Source: Uloborus plumipes (Eukaryota; Arthropoda; Arachnida; Araneae; Uloboridae). From it: a DNA stretch of 64,000 bases. Below the pieces are notes generated by a model. It was not told where the DNA came from, searched no databases, and worked only from the letters and a program-made list of their open reading frames with translations. A program made the translations under genes and the position numbers. Location: assembly GCA_038373865.1 (NCBI GenBank), contig JAXGGA010002180.1, positions 1 through 64,000 on the forward strand, read 5' to 3'. Positions 1 to 11,361 of the stretch are shown here, in pieces (position 1 is the stretch's first letter; every line of letters begins with the position of its first letter).

Positions 1-220
1 AAAATTTCGCGTGCATGCTTTAATGTAATTTAAAGTTCATTAATATAGTGTAACGCTCATGCCCAATTCAATGAAAATATAAATGCTTGACAAAAATGGT
101 CAAGGGTAGCATTTACATTGCCAAGTGGTGCACGTGAGACCCTGAGAAAAAGCGTCATAAAAATAGTTCCTAAAAACATCTGCACGTGGTATCTTTGACA
201 TAGTATATGCTTGAAAACCT
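1..220. other. AT-rich non-coding sequence
   Basis: No coding or RNA feature is supported. The short word TGCACGTG occurs twice (near 128 and 181), which may be the eroded remains of a repeat. Nothing else stands out. Confidence 0.6.
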
Positions 221-328
221 CCCAAGTAGCATACTTCGTTTTTTAAAGGTAGTAAAATGGTTATTAACGTTGTAACAACCGCTTAAAAGCGTTTATAAAA
301 CGTTTAAAGGTTATTTGTGCTACCTGGG
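221..328. mobile_element. 108-bp MITE with CCCAAGTAGCA ends
   Basis: The left end reads CCCAAGTAGCA and the right end, reverse complemented, reads CCCAGGTAGCA, a 10/11 match. The element is flanked by CT on both sides (219-220 and 329-330), which fits a 2-bp target-site duplication. The ends match those of the larger elements at 8267-9455 and 49316-49721, so this is probably the smallest member of that family. It has no coding capacity. The interior is rich in AACGTT and TTAAAAGCG-type palindromic words. The superfamily is not identified: a 2-bp duplication is known for Tc1/mariner (always TA) and for ISL2EU-type elements. Confidence 0.65.
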
Positions 329-3036
329 CTGGAATAAAAAATCCCTGAAAATGAAGCTTAAAAATTTGATAAACGCACAAGATTTTTCAACAGAGCATCA
401 TCCTTTAAGAGTGATTTTTGAAAATTTGGGTGCGTACTTACCCCACTAAAGTTAATTAACGATAGCTTGTTTTAATAAAAATAATTATATTTTAACAAAT
501 TGTAGATTTCATTTTATTTTATGCATCTCATATTGCCACCAGTTAGGGCTTAGAAGGGTGTGTTAGTGTGTATGAAAGTTATTAATAGAAGATGTAATGC
601 CTCTTCTCAATTCTTGTAATGTGTTCTTTTCTAAATTTTTCGGATGAAAAATGTATCTCAATAAATGTTTTCTTATGACAGTAAAAGGCCCAACAAATAT
701 AATAGTTAAATCATTTTGGATAAATTTAAACGAAGTTTTCAACTAGAAATATAAATTATGATAAGTTACCCTAAAGCTGACACACAACAATCAGTTCCTA
801 AACCTGACATTTTTAATTAAAACAAATGTTTTAAGCATTGACATTTTGTTAAAATAATTTTGAATACGTTTTTCTTTCTTTAGAATAAATAAAAACTGAG
901 TGAGAAAGAAAAACGTTTCCTAAATTATTTTTAAAATGGTCATGCTTAAAATATTGGCTTTATTTGAAGATATCAGCTATAGGTACTGCTTTTTGAGTAT
1001 TCGCTTGAGTTCATTTAACCTTTTCGTTTTAATACATAAAGAAAATATGGAATGAGAAAGAAAAATATCATCCATTACTCTATGGATATAATTCGCTTCT
1101 GTATTTTTTCTCACGTTAATGCCTTTTAATGACCAATATGTAGTGAGTAAACATTACAAAAAATGCAGATTATGATCTCTGTATAGACAGTCATCAATTA
1201 TTTATAAATAACTGTTTACAGACGACACACACATTTATTTTATCTCATTCAGCCTGTATTTTCAATAAATGCTTTACTACAGCAGCTATAGCGCACTCAT
1301 GTTGGTCAAAATTTTATATATTGAAAGTAAAATGGAAAATAAATAAATAAAAATAAATTAAAGTAAGTAAAGTAAATAAATCCGTATAAGGGAATTGAAC
1401 AGATTATTTCTGAACAGATACGATCACTAATTGCAAATTGAGAAACGAGGTTGACTCTTTCTTACGATTGCGGTAATAAATAAATAAATAAATAAACATT
1501 AAATCAGACATTTCAGGAGCGTATACATGCATTTACTTTGGTAGGTGCCCCAAGTCAAAAATAAAAAATACATAACTTTCAAGTTGAAATTTAAAAGTAT
1601 TGAAGTCCTTGTTCAAAATAAGCAGTTCTAAATTAATTTCTTGAGATGTTGAGGCACCCTCTGGTCCCTCCCTCCCTTAAATATGCTCTTGAGGCAATTA
1701 TTTTGAATTTAAAGATTGTCTTGGAACGGAAGGCGGATTAGAATCAGGAAAATTTGGATTTTATGTTTGTTGGTCATGGGGAAACTTTTATTGACGCTTC
1801 GCAATATTTCTTATAAATGCTTTAAGAAGTAATACAATTTTCATTTAAATACAGATTATTCCAATAGATGGCGCAACAGCCATTCAGGACCTGCTCGTTG
1901 TTAGAAAAATACGAATAAGAATATTTTGGACGGGGAGTACTTCGCAGTATGAAAGTTGTACTGGTATATGTTTTTGGAACATAAAATTCATAATGTTAAT
2001 TCCCTCATACATAATTTGAATAGAAAAAAAAATCAAAAATTACAAATGACTGTGCTCAAAACATCATAATATTAAGGAATTGCCGTCTAAAAAGCGTTTA
2101 ACACGTTTCGGAGAAAGAAAATAAATAAATAAAAATAACTAAATAACTGAAATAAAAAAACAAAAATAAGTAAATAAAAGAAATAAAAAAAATAAATAAA
2201 CAAAATGAATAAATAAAAAAATTAATTAATAAAAAATTTAAAAATAATTGAAATAAGAAGCAAGATTTTAGTGCGTAGAGATGATGCTATTTAAAAGTAG
2301 GATATTTTAAAAATTAGCTGTTAGAGAAAAGGGATAGCAAGATCTCGAAACAGGGGGATTGTATTTACATAAACTGAAAAAAAAAAAAAAAAAAAAATCG
2401 TATTTGGAAATTTCGTTAAGCAGAATTTTACACGAAAACCTCACTCAAAAAAGGACAAAAACATGACGCATATTCTGGTCTACTAACTACAAAAGTTCAC
2501 GAATCTGACAACCAAAGTTAAGAAAGAAAAGAAATTTGAATTTTCAAAATCATACGTCAAAATTACTCATTGATCATTTATCTAAAAATTTTCAAACTCA
2601 ATTAACATTTGAAAATTGAAGGTCTTGGAGGATGAAAGGGCTATGTTACATTTTAAAAAATGAACACTCTGGACATAAGCAAAGGATACAGGTAAGTAAA
2701 TAAAACTTGGTACATCAAAAAGTAGATGTCATTAGACCAATTTCATACGCACACTAACAACAAAACCAGAAAACAAAAAAGCTGCAACAACAGAAAACTT
2801 TGAACTTTAATTACTCGCAACTTCTGCTTTGTCACTTTACCCCTTCATCTCCCAAGCCCTTTAATTCTATTATACTCAACACGTGAGTCGCTATTCATCA
2901 ACAAAATGTCTTAAAGAAAATAAAAAGTTTCATTGTCGGTGCGTGCCTCTTATAACTTATCGGTGGACTATCTGAAATCAAACAACTAAAATGATTTTAT
3001 TAACAATAAATTTCTGTGGGGAACAACGTCGAGTTA
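329..3036. other. AT-rich intergenic sequence with simple repeats
   Basis: No supported gene. Degenerate AAAT/AAATA tracts lie around 1330-1385, 1470-1497 and 2118-2260, and there is a 21-bp A run at 2377-2397. The rest is unique-looking AT-rich sequence without recognisable features. Confidence 0.6.
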
Positions 3037-3583
3037 GCAATACACCACCAGCTCGGTCATTCCATCCACAGACTGCAGTTTCGTGCTTGTTAGCACTCAC
3101 CAGTCTGGAGTAGGAAGTAACAGAGCTGCAGGAAGGTATTCTCTAACAGAAGCTAAGAGTGCCAAAAATCTGCAAAAAACTGGTCAGAGTGCAAAAAAAA
3201 AAAAAGGTACATTTTTGTCCGGAAATATTTCCGTCTTACATTTGCGAGTTGTACCGTACCGTGTACGGTCTCTCAATGGTGTTCTAATTTTACATTAGCT
3301 ACCAGTTTCTTGGCACTTTTAGCTCCTATAAGAGAATACCTACCTCCAGCTCGGTTACTTCCTATCCATAGTGATGAGTGCTAACAAGGACGAAACTGCA
3401 GTCTCTGTATGGAATCTGTACCTCAGAACCAGACTAACGTACGTCCATTTTCGTCATTTTTCAGTAGAGGGGAAAAACGATGTATTCGACAATCGTTTTT
3501 CCCCTCTACCGAAAAATAACGAAAATGGACTTACGTTAGTCTGGTTCTGAGGTACAGGAATGACCAAGTTGGTGGTGTATTGC
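3037..3583. mobile_element. Foldback (long inverted-repeat) element
   Basis: This 547-bp unit is almost entirely built from inverted repeats. The outer arms (3037-3063 and 3557-3583) pair over about 27 bp and begin GCAATACACCACCA. Inside them a second pair of arms (about 3058-3180 and 3300-3417) matches over about 115 bp with scattered differences. A separate hairpin (3418-3555, a stem of about 60 bp beginning GTACCTCAGAACCAGAC) sits between the right inner arm and the right outer arm. The centre (about 3181-3299) holds an A run. The short open frames here are by-products of the repeat. It resembles foldback or MITE-like repeats and no transposase is encoded. I see no clear target-site duplication. 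Confidence 0.8.
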
Positions 3584-5477
3584 AAATATTTCTGCCATAG
3601 CCCTGGCTTTAGTAACTTTTTGCTTTGACAGCCGAGTTTTTTTTTTTTTTGATTAATTTTTCAATTTTTACAGCATTTAGAAGTCAAAATACAGGTTTCT
3701 CATAAAAAAGAGAAAGTTTCGCAATTTTAAAAATACGTTAACTTTAATTTCAAAAAACGCTGTTCTTTTTAATTGTAGAAATTTGTTAGCTAGGGGGATT
3801 TGCTTGTTTTTTTGGAAAATTTTTGTTAGACGTCTACATGGGGTAAAATGTACCACCATGAACTGATGTGAAATGAACTGTAGTCCACTTTACCACATTT
3901 TTTGATTCCATGTATATAATTTCTAGTTTATATCACGTGTGTGGACGTAAGAAATGAATAGTTAATTATTTTTCTAAGTAAAGTAATCAGACAACGCAAT
4001 TTTTGGAATTGTTATAGGTGTATTGTACTTTTAAATATTAACATCAATCTTAATTAGACCTCAAAGAAGAGTAAAGATACATGTATATTGATTCAAGTTT
4101 TTTTTATTTCATTTAGTTCATCTTGAATATTTATTAAATACAAATATTCAATTAATTATATATGCAACAAATCATAATTAAATTATTCTGTAAGTTTACA
4201 GGTATTAGGTATGATATATAAATTGAGGTAAAATAATTTAAAAATGTGTTTATCCTCCCTGAAAATGTTGATGAATCTCTTGTGTATGTTCAAGATATTG
4301 TAATGTCTTCCAGACCCCATGGTGTCACAAGAAAGCAGCAGACTTTCAGTGACCCAGAAATCTTTCGGGGTATCATTTACTAATTTTAATATTCGGTAAT
4401 TTTATGTTTCATGTTGATAAATTAAAGCGATGAATAAAATAATAAAATATTCCTTTATCTTTCATACTTCAAAAGAATTACTTCATTCATTTAATTTTTC
4501 ATTTAATTATGAAAAATTTCTATGTGGTTCATTTTACCCCGGATGCGAGGTAAAATCATTTTCTATTTCATCTCAAAAAAAAATTCATCTCAAAAAATGT
4601 ATAATAATTAATTTTAATTAAGTGCATTATAAACTATAATATCTAAGGAATGCGTTTGTGTATTTTCATCTAAAAAAATATTACTTTGAGTTTAAGCACT
4701 CAAAACTGTTAAAAGTGGTATATTTTATCCCGGTCTCTCTTATTTTACAATTCAACTTGCGTTGAAAAAAAAAAAATTTTTTTTTTCATTTTTGGTAGTT
4801 ATTTTTTACTTTCAGACACAGGTGGGAAATTGCTACTCCAAAAAACAATGGAGCAAAGTAAAAAATAAAATATTTTTGTAAGGAAACATTTTCTATTTGA
4901 TGATTAACAGAAGATTTCATCAAATGAATGTAAATAAACGAAGAAACGAATTCATATTGAAAATATAAAGGAATAAATAAACAAATGACGAAAATAAGTG
5001 ACTTTATAAAATAAAGAATGGATCGGAAAATAACTGAATGAATGAATAAATAAGTGAATTAATAAGTAAAAGGATGCACACAAATTATAAATGAAGAAAT
5101 GCGTACGTGATTTAATAAATGAATGAATAAGTAATTGAAATGAACTATTTCACTTAGCCCCATCCACTTTGCTCCGTATGCACTTGACAAATCGCATTGA
5201 ACATTTAAAATCAAAAGATGCTTAATATGAACTAAATAAGTATTGGACATAAGTAGATATCAATTAATACTTGAAATGATAACTACAAGAATTTTATCAT
5301 TTTACAATGACAAGAAATATTTTTGAAAAACCACGAATCTCACAATATGTGTATCAAATTTTCAAAATCACTTCTCTCATTTGTTTGTTCATCTTTTGAG
5401 TTATTTATTTTTTGACTGGAATCAACTATATGTTTAGGAGCTTAGTTAAAATATGGCTAAATAGATGGCACTGCATG
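3584..5477. other. AT-rich intergenic sequence
   Basis: No gene is supported. GAAT/AAAT-rich degenerate low-complexity sequence runs from about 4920 to 5135. The open frames on either strand are short, AT-driven and without recognisable similarity. Confidence 0.6.
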
Positions 5478-5528
5478 TTGTGAAAATAATTTACCATTTC
5501 ACTACATGTTGGTAAATTATTTTCACAA
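5478..5528. repeat. Hairpin with perfect 18-bp stem
   Basis: TTGTGAAAATAATTTACC at 5478-5495 is the exact reverse complement of 5511-5528, with a 15-nt loop. The word CTACATGTTG in and after the loop region recurs near 5540, so this may be the core of a small, decayed inverted-repeat element. It is AT-rich and no function is claimed. Confidence 0.7.
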
Positions 5529-8264
5529 TATCTATTCCCCTACATGTTGTTTAGTTGAATATTGAAGCTTAAAACTCAGTCTACTTCTAAGTAAGAAAAT
5601 ATCTTTGTATTAATGGTGTGTTTTTGGCAATAGGTTTCTCTAAATTTATGAAGAAGTAACGAAAAAATGCCAACAAATGCGCACTTGTGTTGTGGTGTTC
5701 GCAATATTTTACTTGCAATATCTCAGTACTTCTATATGCTTTTTAAGAGATGTTTTCGTATTATTTTAATTAATAATGCACCTTTTACCACTTGGTTCAA
5801 AATTTCTCAACATTTAGTTTTTTCAGAAAACTTGAATAAAATCACATACGCTGGAGCTTTTAAACATTACTCACAGGTACTAGTTTCAATTTTATATTTT
5901 TTACTCTTCATTTTTCACCATAATTTTTTTTTATGATAACGAGTTTTTTTTTTTTTTGAGTATGCAAAAAATGTACTCCGCACCACTAAAAATTCCAGCA
6001 ACATTCAAAGTTTGTAAAGCTTTCCCCGTTCCTTGTATATATAGAGGTGATTGCTGAAGTAGACATATGGCATCAATGCCGCTAGCTCCATTTGTCTTTA
6101 TATAACATTAATCTCGCTGACTGAAGTGTGATTAATCTTTGAATTGCTTATAGAGTCCTGCACTTCCGGAGGCCTGTCAAAGAGAAATTGCACTTGGAGA
6201 TCGGAGGCTCACTCAATGTAGTCGTTGGAAGCTCAAGACTTCGTGATAAATTTTTCGCAGTACAATGGGTATAAAAACTTGTAGCAATGATTTTTAGTGA
6301 CATTTATTAGCATACATTTAATATGTATACTATTTTGCTTTTTTTCTGGTAAGTCGTATTATTTCGTTGAAACTATCAATTGTATTTCGGAAGCGATGCA
6401 TTTTATTTTTCTTACAACAGTCACGCCAGTAGATTTTTTTATTATTTATAACTCATTAAAAAAATATTTTCTTCTTGTTAACATAACTTATATTTTTCGT
6501 CTCAAAATAGTGACATGAACAGTTGAGTCCAACGAGAAACTGCAAGGAATCTCGTGCTCTTAATAAACACAACTCATTTGGAGTCACCTCTAAAAATAAT
6601 TTGAATTAAAAAAAAGAAAAAAATATTAGTCAATAACTCAAATATATTATAGATTCACGTTGATGTAATAGTTAGTTTTGGAGTTTACAATGCAATGGTC
6701 ATTGTATGAAAAGAAGATACATAGCTTCAGTTTAATTGAAACATTTGCAAAGGTATAAATGCTTATATGACAAAATCTTTTTCTGTGATTGGGTAATCCT
6801 TTGCATTACTGTATGTATGCGAATTCTGCACATGTTAGCTTTTTCATTTCGTTTACCAATCTGTCCTTAGAATCTTATGCCACACAACTTATCTCGAAGT
6901 AACATAGCTGAGAAAAAATATAGAAATAATACAGTGCAGCAGGAGAAAAGCACCACTATGAGTATTGCAAGTTTTTGGTTCAGAAATAACAACATTTTTT
7001 CTTATTCAGTTTTCCGTATAATAATAAATGACTGTGCATTGCATAATTGTATAGTTACTGGTTTAGATACATGCTGTACTTATAATAGGACAATAATGAA
7101 AGTAATGCTTCCCTTATTAATAGAAAACATTACTCCCGGGATAAAAATATTGTGCAGAAAATGTGATTTTAAAAAATACTTTTATAGACTTTTAGAAGAC
7201 AGTTAAAATCTGAATTTGTCTTTGACATACATCATGTGTCTGAGTATCTATTTGTGAACCGCATCGTTTTATTAAAAAAAAAATCAATAATTATAAGGTT
7301 TTGAAAATTTTACTGATTTTTGGATAACCCTGTACTTTAAGGGGAACAGTAGGACATTGAATTGCAGATAATGCATAGGGAGAAACATTAAAACTTAACC
7401 CATTTTATCCATCTAGACCTTTTCCCCGTTAAATTAATAATAAACTTAATTTTATATTTGATTCAGGTAAACAATGTTGCAGAGAATGAAATGAAAATTT
7501 CCAATCGGTGAAAATGAGAGGAAAATAAAAACTAGGTTAATATTATAAATATACTTTATCACTGTCAAACATTTGATAGCTAGGAGAAGCAAAAAATAAA
7601 AAGTTCGGAATATTTCGAGGTGAGGAAAAATGTAAATGTGGTTTCATAATTACTGTTAAAATTAATGGGATTGCATTGTATTGTCTCAGAATTGCGTGCT
7701 CTTGAACATTTGAAAACGAATGAAACTATTAAGCTGGTGAAGCATTATTCCAATCAATCAAAAAGTATCTGAAGGATTTAGCATCGATTAGTTGCTATGG
7801 AATTATATACAATTCACTCACAAACCATCATATACCTTGCCGGCTTTATGACAGGGTTCTTTGTACAGCTGCATCTGTTTAGCTTTGGCAGGGTAGAACC
7901 ATTAATATAAATGAATAAACTGTCAAATATTTAAATGCTTCTGTACATTCAAACGTTGTTCCGCACAAATCAAAGTATCGATTTAATGGTAATGAACATA
8001 TTATGCATATCATTATATTTTTTCGAGTCGCTCGAAGTATTGTAGCAATGCACTGGGGATCGTTGGTTTCGCAGTTGTATTATAGCCGCAACTTGCCAGT
8101 AGCATGGTGCAGTAGAAAACGTAAATGATTGGACCATATGACCTTTATCAACCGTCTCCTGTCCAATTCTTGCGCTCCTTTGCAAACCGGAAGCTTTTGT
8201 ATTAGCTCAACGTAGATAGTATAAACTTTTTCAGCTTGTCATTGGCTTCTATTGTATATATATG
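5529..8264. other. Intergenic sequence, nothing recognised
   Basis: No coding or RNA gene is supported. A 109-codon open frame at 6877-7206 (+) has no recognisable domain and AT-driven composition. The stretch 7840-8215 is more complex in composition than its surroundings but matches nothing I know. Confidence 0.55.
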
Positions 8265-8381
8265 ATCCCAAGTAGCATCAACTCATCGGATTTTGCTCGG
8301 CCGATCAACTAACTCCTCGTAAACTGATCCCGTAACGCACGATGACATCGTTCCGATCAGTATCCGAGCACGGTTTTCGAT

Positions 8382-8743
8382 GAGCTACTTTTCATCGGAA
8401 AGTGATATCCTTCCGATCAACTTTCCAGATGAAAATCAGCCGAGCTATATTCCATCGGAAAACGATATCCTTCCGATCAACTTTCCCGATGAAAATCAGC
8501 CGAGCTATATTCCATCGGAAAACGATATCCTTCCGATCAACTTTCCCGATGAAAATAAGCCGAGCTATATTCCATCGGAAAATGATATCCTTCCGATCAA
8601 GTTTCCCGATAAAAATTAGCCCAGCTATATTTCATCGGAAAATTATATCCTTCCGATCAAATTTCCCGATGAAAATATGCCAAGCTATAGATTTCATCGG
8701 AAAGAGGTCGTAATGATTAAATTTTCTGATGAAAATTTTCCCA
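8382..8743. repeat. Tandem array, 60-bp unit, about 6 copies
   Basis: Units begin at 8382, 8442, 8502, 8562, 8622 and 8682. Five have an exact 60-bp period and the sixth is diverged. Each contains ATCGGAAA..GATATCCTTCCGATCAA and GATGAAAAT. Because 60 is a multiple of three, two plus-strand frames stay open through several units (8380-8619 and 8402-8713) and would encode 20-residue repeats. I read that as a property of the repeat and not as a gene. Divergence rises from the left units to the right ones. Confidence 0.95.
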
Positions 8744-8792
8744 ATCTCAAATTTTTATTAAATATGCAGTGTTGGTCTCATTAATCGTAGAC

Positions 8793-8860
8793 TTGGTGGC
8801 GTGGTGGTAGAGCGTTGGCATTCTACGCCGATAACCCGGGTTCGATCCTAGAGTTGGCCA
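8793..8860 (+). other. tRNA-like module (Pol III A and B boxes) inside the element
   Basis: TGGTAGAGCG resembles a tRNA A box and GGTTCGATCC is a perfect B box, about 45 bp downstream. Between them TTGGC and GCCGA can pair as a 5-bp anticodon stem around the 7-nt loop ATTCTAC, which would place TCT (Arg) as the anticodon. The T stem and acceptor stem do not pair well, so this is a tRNA-derived relic or SINE head and not a working tRNA. It lies between the two tandem arrays of the 8267-9455 element. Confidence 0.6.
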
Positions 8861-8887
8861 GTCGCACCTGGTTGGGGAAAAGAAAAT

Positions 8888-9290
8888 GATCCAAAATTCA
8901 TCGACACGGAACTAAACTGCTCGTATATTGATCCAACTCTCATCGTACTTTGATCCAAAATTTATCGCCACGGAACTAAACTGCTCGTATATTGATCCAA
9001 CTCTCATCGTACTTTGATCCAAAATTTATCGCCACGGAACTACACTGCTCGTATATTGATCCAACTCTCATTGTATTTTTATCCAAAATTGATCCTTAAT
9101 TCATCGCCACTAGCTACACTGCTCGTATATTGATCTAAATTATACCGTATTTTCATCCTAAATTCATCGCCACGGAACAGCACTGCTCGCGTATTGATCT
9201 AAATCACATCGTATTTTCATCAAATTGATCCTAAATTCATCGGCACGGGACTGCACTGCTCGTAAATTGCTCCAAATCTCATCGTATTTC
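8888..9290. repeat. Tandem array, 64-75-bp units, about 6 copies
   Basis: Units start at about 8888, 8952, 9016, 9091, 9154 and 9227. The first two periods are exactly 64 bp and later ones are longer and more diverged. Common words are GATCCAAAATT, ATCGCCACGGAACT and CTGCTCGTATATTGATC. The relative at 49316-49721 contains a single unit, so copy number varies between family members. Confidence 0.9.
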
Positions 9291-9743
9291 GAGCAAAACT
9301 CATCGGATTTTGCTGCTCGGATTCTGTTTGGCCGATGAGACATATTGGAGCAATTCCCGATGAGAACTCATCGAAATCCGATCATCGGCCGACGAGAATT
9401 TCATCGGGTTTCGATGAATGGCCGATCATCGGCCGATGAGATTGTGTTGCTAGGGATGTAATGTTCAGCAATCAGTTCCTTCTGTGATCTTCGTAGTTGT
9501 TTTCAGGTTATGTTTTCCAGAGATTTAAAAAAACTTTTGGGGTTCTATTGAACTGGACAACTCTGAAAATTTTTCATTCAGCTCTAGCATTCAGTAACCA
9601 GCGGTGACCATAAAATGTAACATTAAGACCCATTTTTTTCTGGGTATCCCACTCTCTACAAACATTCATGATGTATGTTCTTGAACACTTCTCAATTGCA
9701 GCCGCTTATGTTCATGCTGATGCCAATCCACGAGGGGGATCTA

Positions 9744-10960
9744 TTGGGTTGTTCCATAATTATTGGCCGAAATCGAAACGGAAGGGAGAACTTGCTCCAA
9801 AACTAAAGTAATGTATTTTATTCAACGAATTATCCACCATTGGAAAAAGTACACTTTCCTCAACAAGTTTTAAGTACAAAAATACTACTGTAGTATAAGT
9901 AGGCGTCACATCGGTCGACATATTTCCGAACTCTCTAAATCGTAGGTTCCTTGTTGGAGGACTGTTTTTCTTACACAAACCTGTCCAACTGGCAAAACAT
10001 GTGACAATCGGTCGGAGTCAAGTCCGAAGAATAAGGTGAATTCTGTAGTAGCTCATATTCCAACGGCTGGATCTTTTGCTGACCAACAATTAAGACATGA
10101 CGACTTGCTCCATCTTGTAAGAGTATTGGACTGGAGCTATTGACAAGTGCTGGTTGTTTTACGGGATGTTTCCTGCAGCATTCAATCAACTGACGACAGT
10201 ACACACATTCGTATTAATGGTCTGCCCCCTCTAGAGGAACCTATAGTAGATCAAGGTCTTGGAGCTTCATCAAACAGAGAGACGAGAATCTTTTGTGGGA
10301 TTTGGCTTGGTTTGGAGACTTGTTTCACGGATTCCCTTTATGTTGTCACTGTGCTTTGTGTTTGCGATTGTCGTAAAACACCCTTTTTTCATCCAGAGTG
10401 AGGATATAGTGCAATAATTAGTCGCTAACCAGGCTTTTCTGAAGCGATTTGCACGACTCCAGGCGCTGTAGACGTTGCGCCTCCTCCGTTTGTTGCTATG
10501 GTACCCTAGTTTCGAATCTTTGCGCCAAATGTCGGAAGATTGCTTGTGGTGCTACTAAGGGTCTGACGACGAGTTGTTGTATCTTTGACGTTGGTTCGGT
10601 CTCGACTTCTTGCGGTAAACGGTCAACATCATAGCGTACAGAACGACCGGCTTCAGGTTAATGTCCAATCTATGGACTGTTAGTTGACTTGTCATGCCTA
10701 TACCTCTTGCATTGTTGACGTTGGGCATTGTTTCAACCACCAAGTGGCCAAGATGGAATTCATGCAGAGTCACGAGTCATACGTTCCGTTGTCCCATGAC
10801 ACCCTTAAATTTTAGCAGAGAGCCGAATATCATTATACAGTATGGGGGCTACCCCACTTCACGTTGTAGGGGTGTTAGTTGGTTTATCACTACTGCTCCG
10901 GTCGAAATAATCTGTTGAAGTTGCCTGTCGCGTTTGCGGCATAATTATGGAACAACCCAA
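9744..10960 (-). mobile_element. mariner-type transposon, inactive, 1217 bp
   Basis: The ends are inverted repeats beginning TTGGGTTGTTCCATAATTAT and match for about 20 bp. TA flanks both sides (9742-9743 and 10961-10962), as mariner requires. The length is close to the usual 1.3 kb of complete mariners. The transposase frame runs on the minus strand and is broken (see the pseudogene entry). The element inserted about 290 bp from the end of the 8267-9455 element. Confidence 0.92.
9760..10880 (-). pseudogene. mariner transposase pseudogene (DD34D)
   Basis: This would encode the cut-and-paste transposase of the mariner element. The C-terminal half is readable at 9971-10204 (minus): LLQDGASRHV corresponds to the family's catalytic HDNARPH block and PYSSDLTPTDCHMF to the YSPDLAPSDYHLF block. 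The two aspartates are separated by 34 residues, which is diagnostic of mariner. The first catalytic aspartate is visible in another frame near 10362-10412 as LDEKRVFYDN, matching the family's GDEKWVLYDN block. So all three catalytic aspartates can still be found, but stops and frame changes separate the segments. The N-terminal DNA-binding region, towards 10900, is too decayed for me to place domains. The product is certainly non-functional. Confidence 0.88.
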
Positions 10961-11361
10961 TACAATAATCTGCCGTTCAAAGCCAGTTTCTCTACGCTTT
11001 TTACTTTTTTTTAAAAAACAACACTGTATATGATTTTTCAGTGGTCATTCTGTCTATATATAGCTATCTCACACCCCGGAGACAAAAACGGACAGTTGTT
11101 ATTCATCTGGCTATAAGTACCATGTGGTCATAATGTGACTACTCAGTGTATGTCTTAAGACACATTTATTATAAAAAAATTCTAAATAATGAGAAAACAT
11201 AAGCTCGAAAACAAGTGTAAACATTGTCCCAAGGACTGTTAGTTATCCAAATGGCTGAATATTAAACGTTTTTTCTCTCTTAGAAGATTTGTTTCAAAAA
11301 GTGTCAACTCTAAAGCTATGAACAACTCCAAAAGTTCTTGTGATATTGTAGAAGGTGTATT
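10961..11361. other. Short intergenic spacer
   Basis: It lies between the mariner and the next inverted-repeat element. No feature is recognised. Confidence 0.6.

Larger units (their letters stand above)
8267..9455. mobile_element. 1.19-kb CCCAAG-ended DNA element with two tandem arrays
   Basis: The left end begins CCCAAGTAGCATC and the right end, reverse complemented, begins CCCTAGCAACAC. AT flanks both sides (8265-8266 and 9456-9457), consistent with a 2-bp target-site duplication. In order the element holds a left subterminal region rich in CATCGG/CCGATC words, a 60-bp tandem array, a tRNA-like module, a second array of about 64-75 bp units, and a right subterminal region with the palindrome CATCGGCCGATG repeated. 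No transposase is encoded, so it would need one in trans. A 406-bp relative at 49316-49721 shares both ends and both array units but has fewer copies and lacks the tRNA-like part, and 221-328 shares only the ends. The superfamily is unassigned. Confidence 0.8.

Noticed and set aside
1867..1905. AGATGGCGCAACAGCC as a possible tRNA or SINE A box
   Set aside because: No B box lies at the right spacing and no fold is supported.
6877..7206. 109-codon plus-strand frame
   Set aside because: No family similarity, no promoter or splice context, and composition like the surrounding non-coding DNA.
7396..7450. TTAACCCATTTTATCC as another piggyBac-type left end
   Set aside because: No matching inverted right end with TTAA was found within a plausible distance.
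8382..9290. Regular tandem repeats considered as a CRISPR-like array
   Set aside because: Units are contiguous and near-identical without unique spacers, they lie inside a transposon, and the sequence is eukaryotic.
9760..10918. Several plus-strand frames across the mariner element
   Set aside because: They are antisense shadows of the minus-strand transposase pseudogene.
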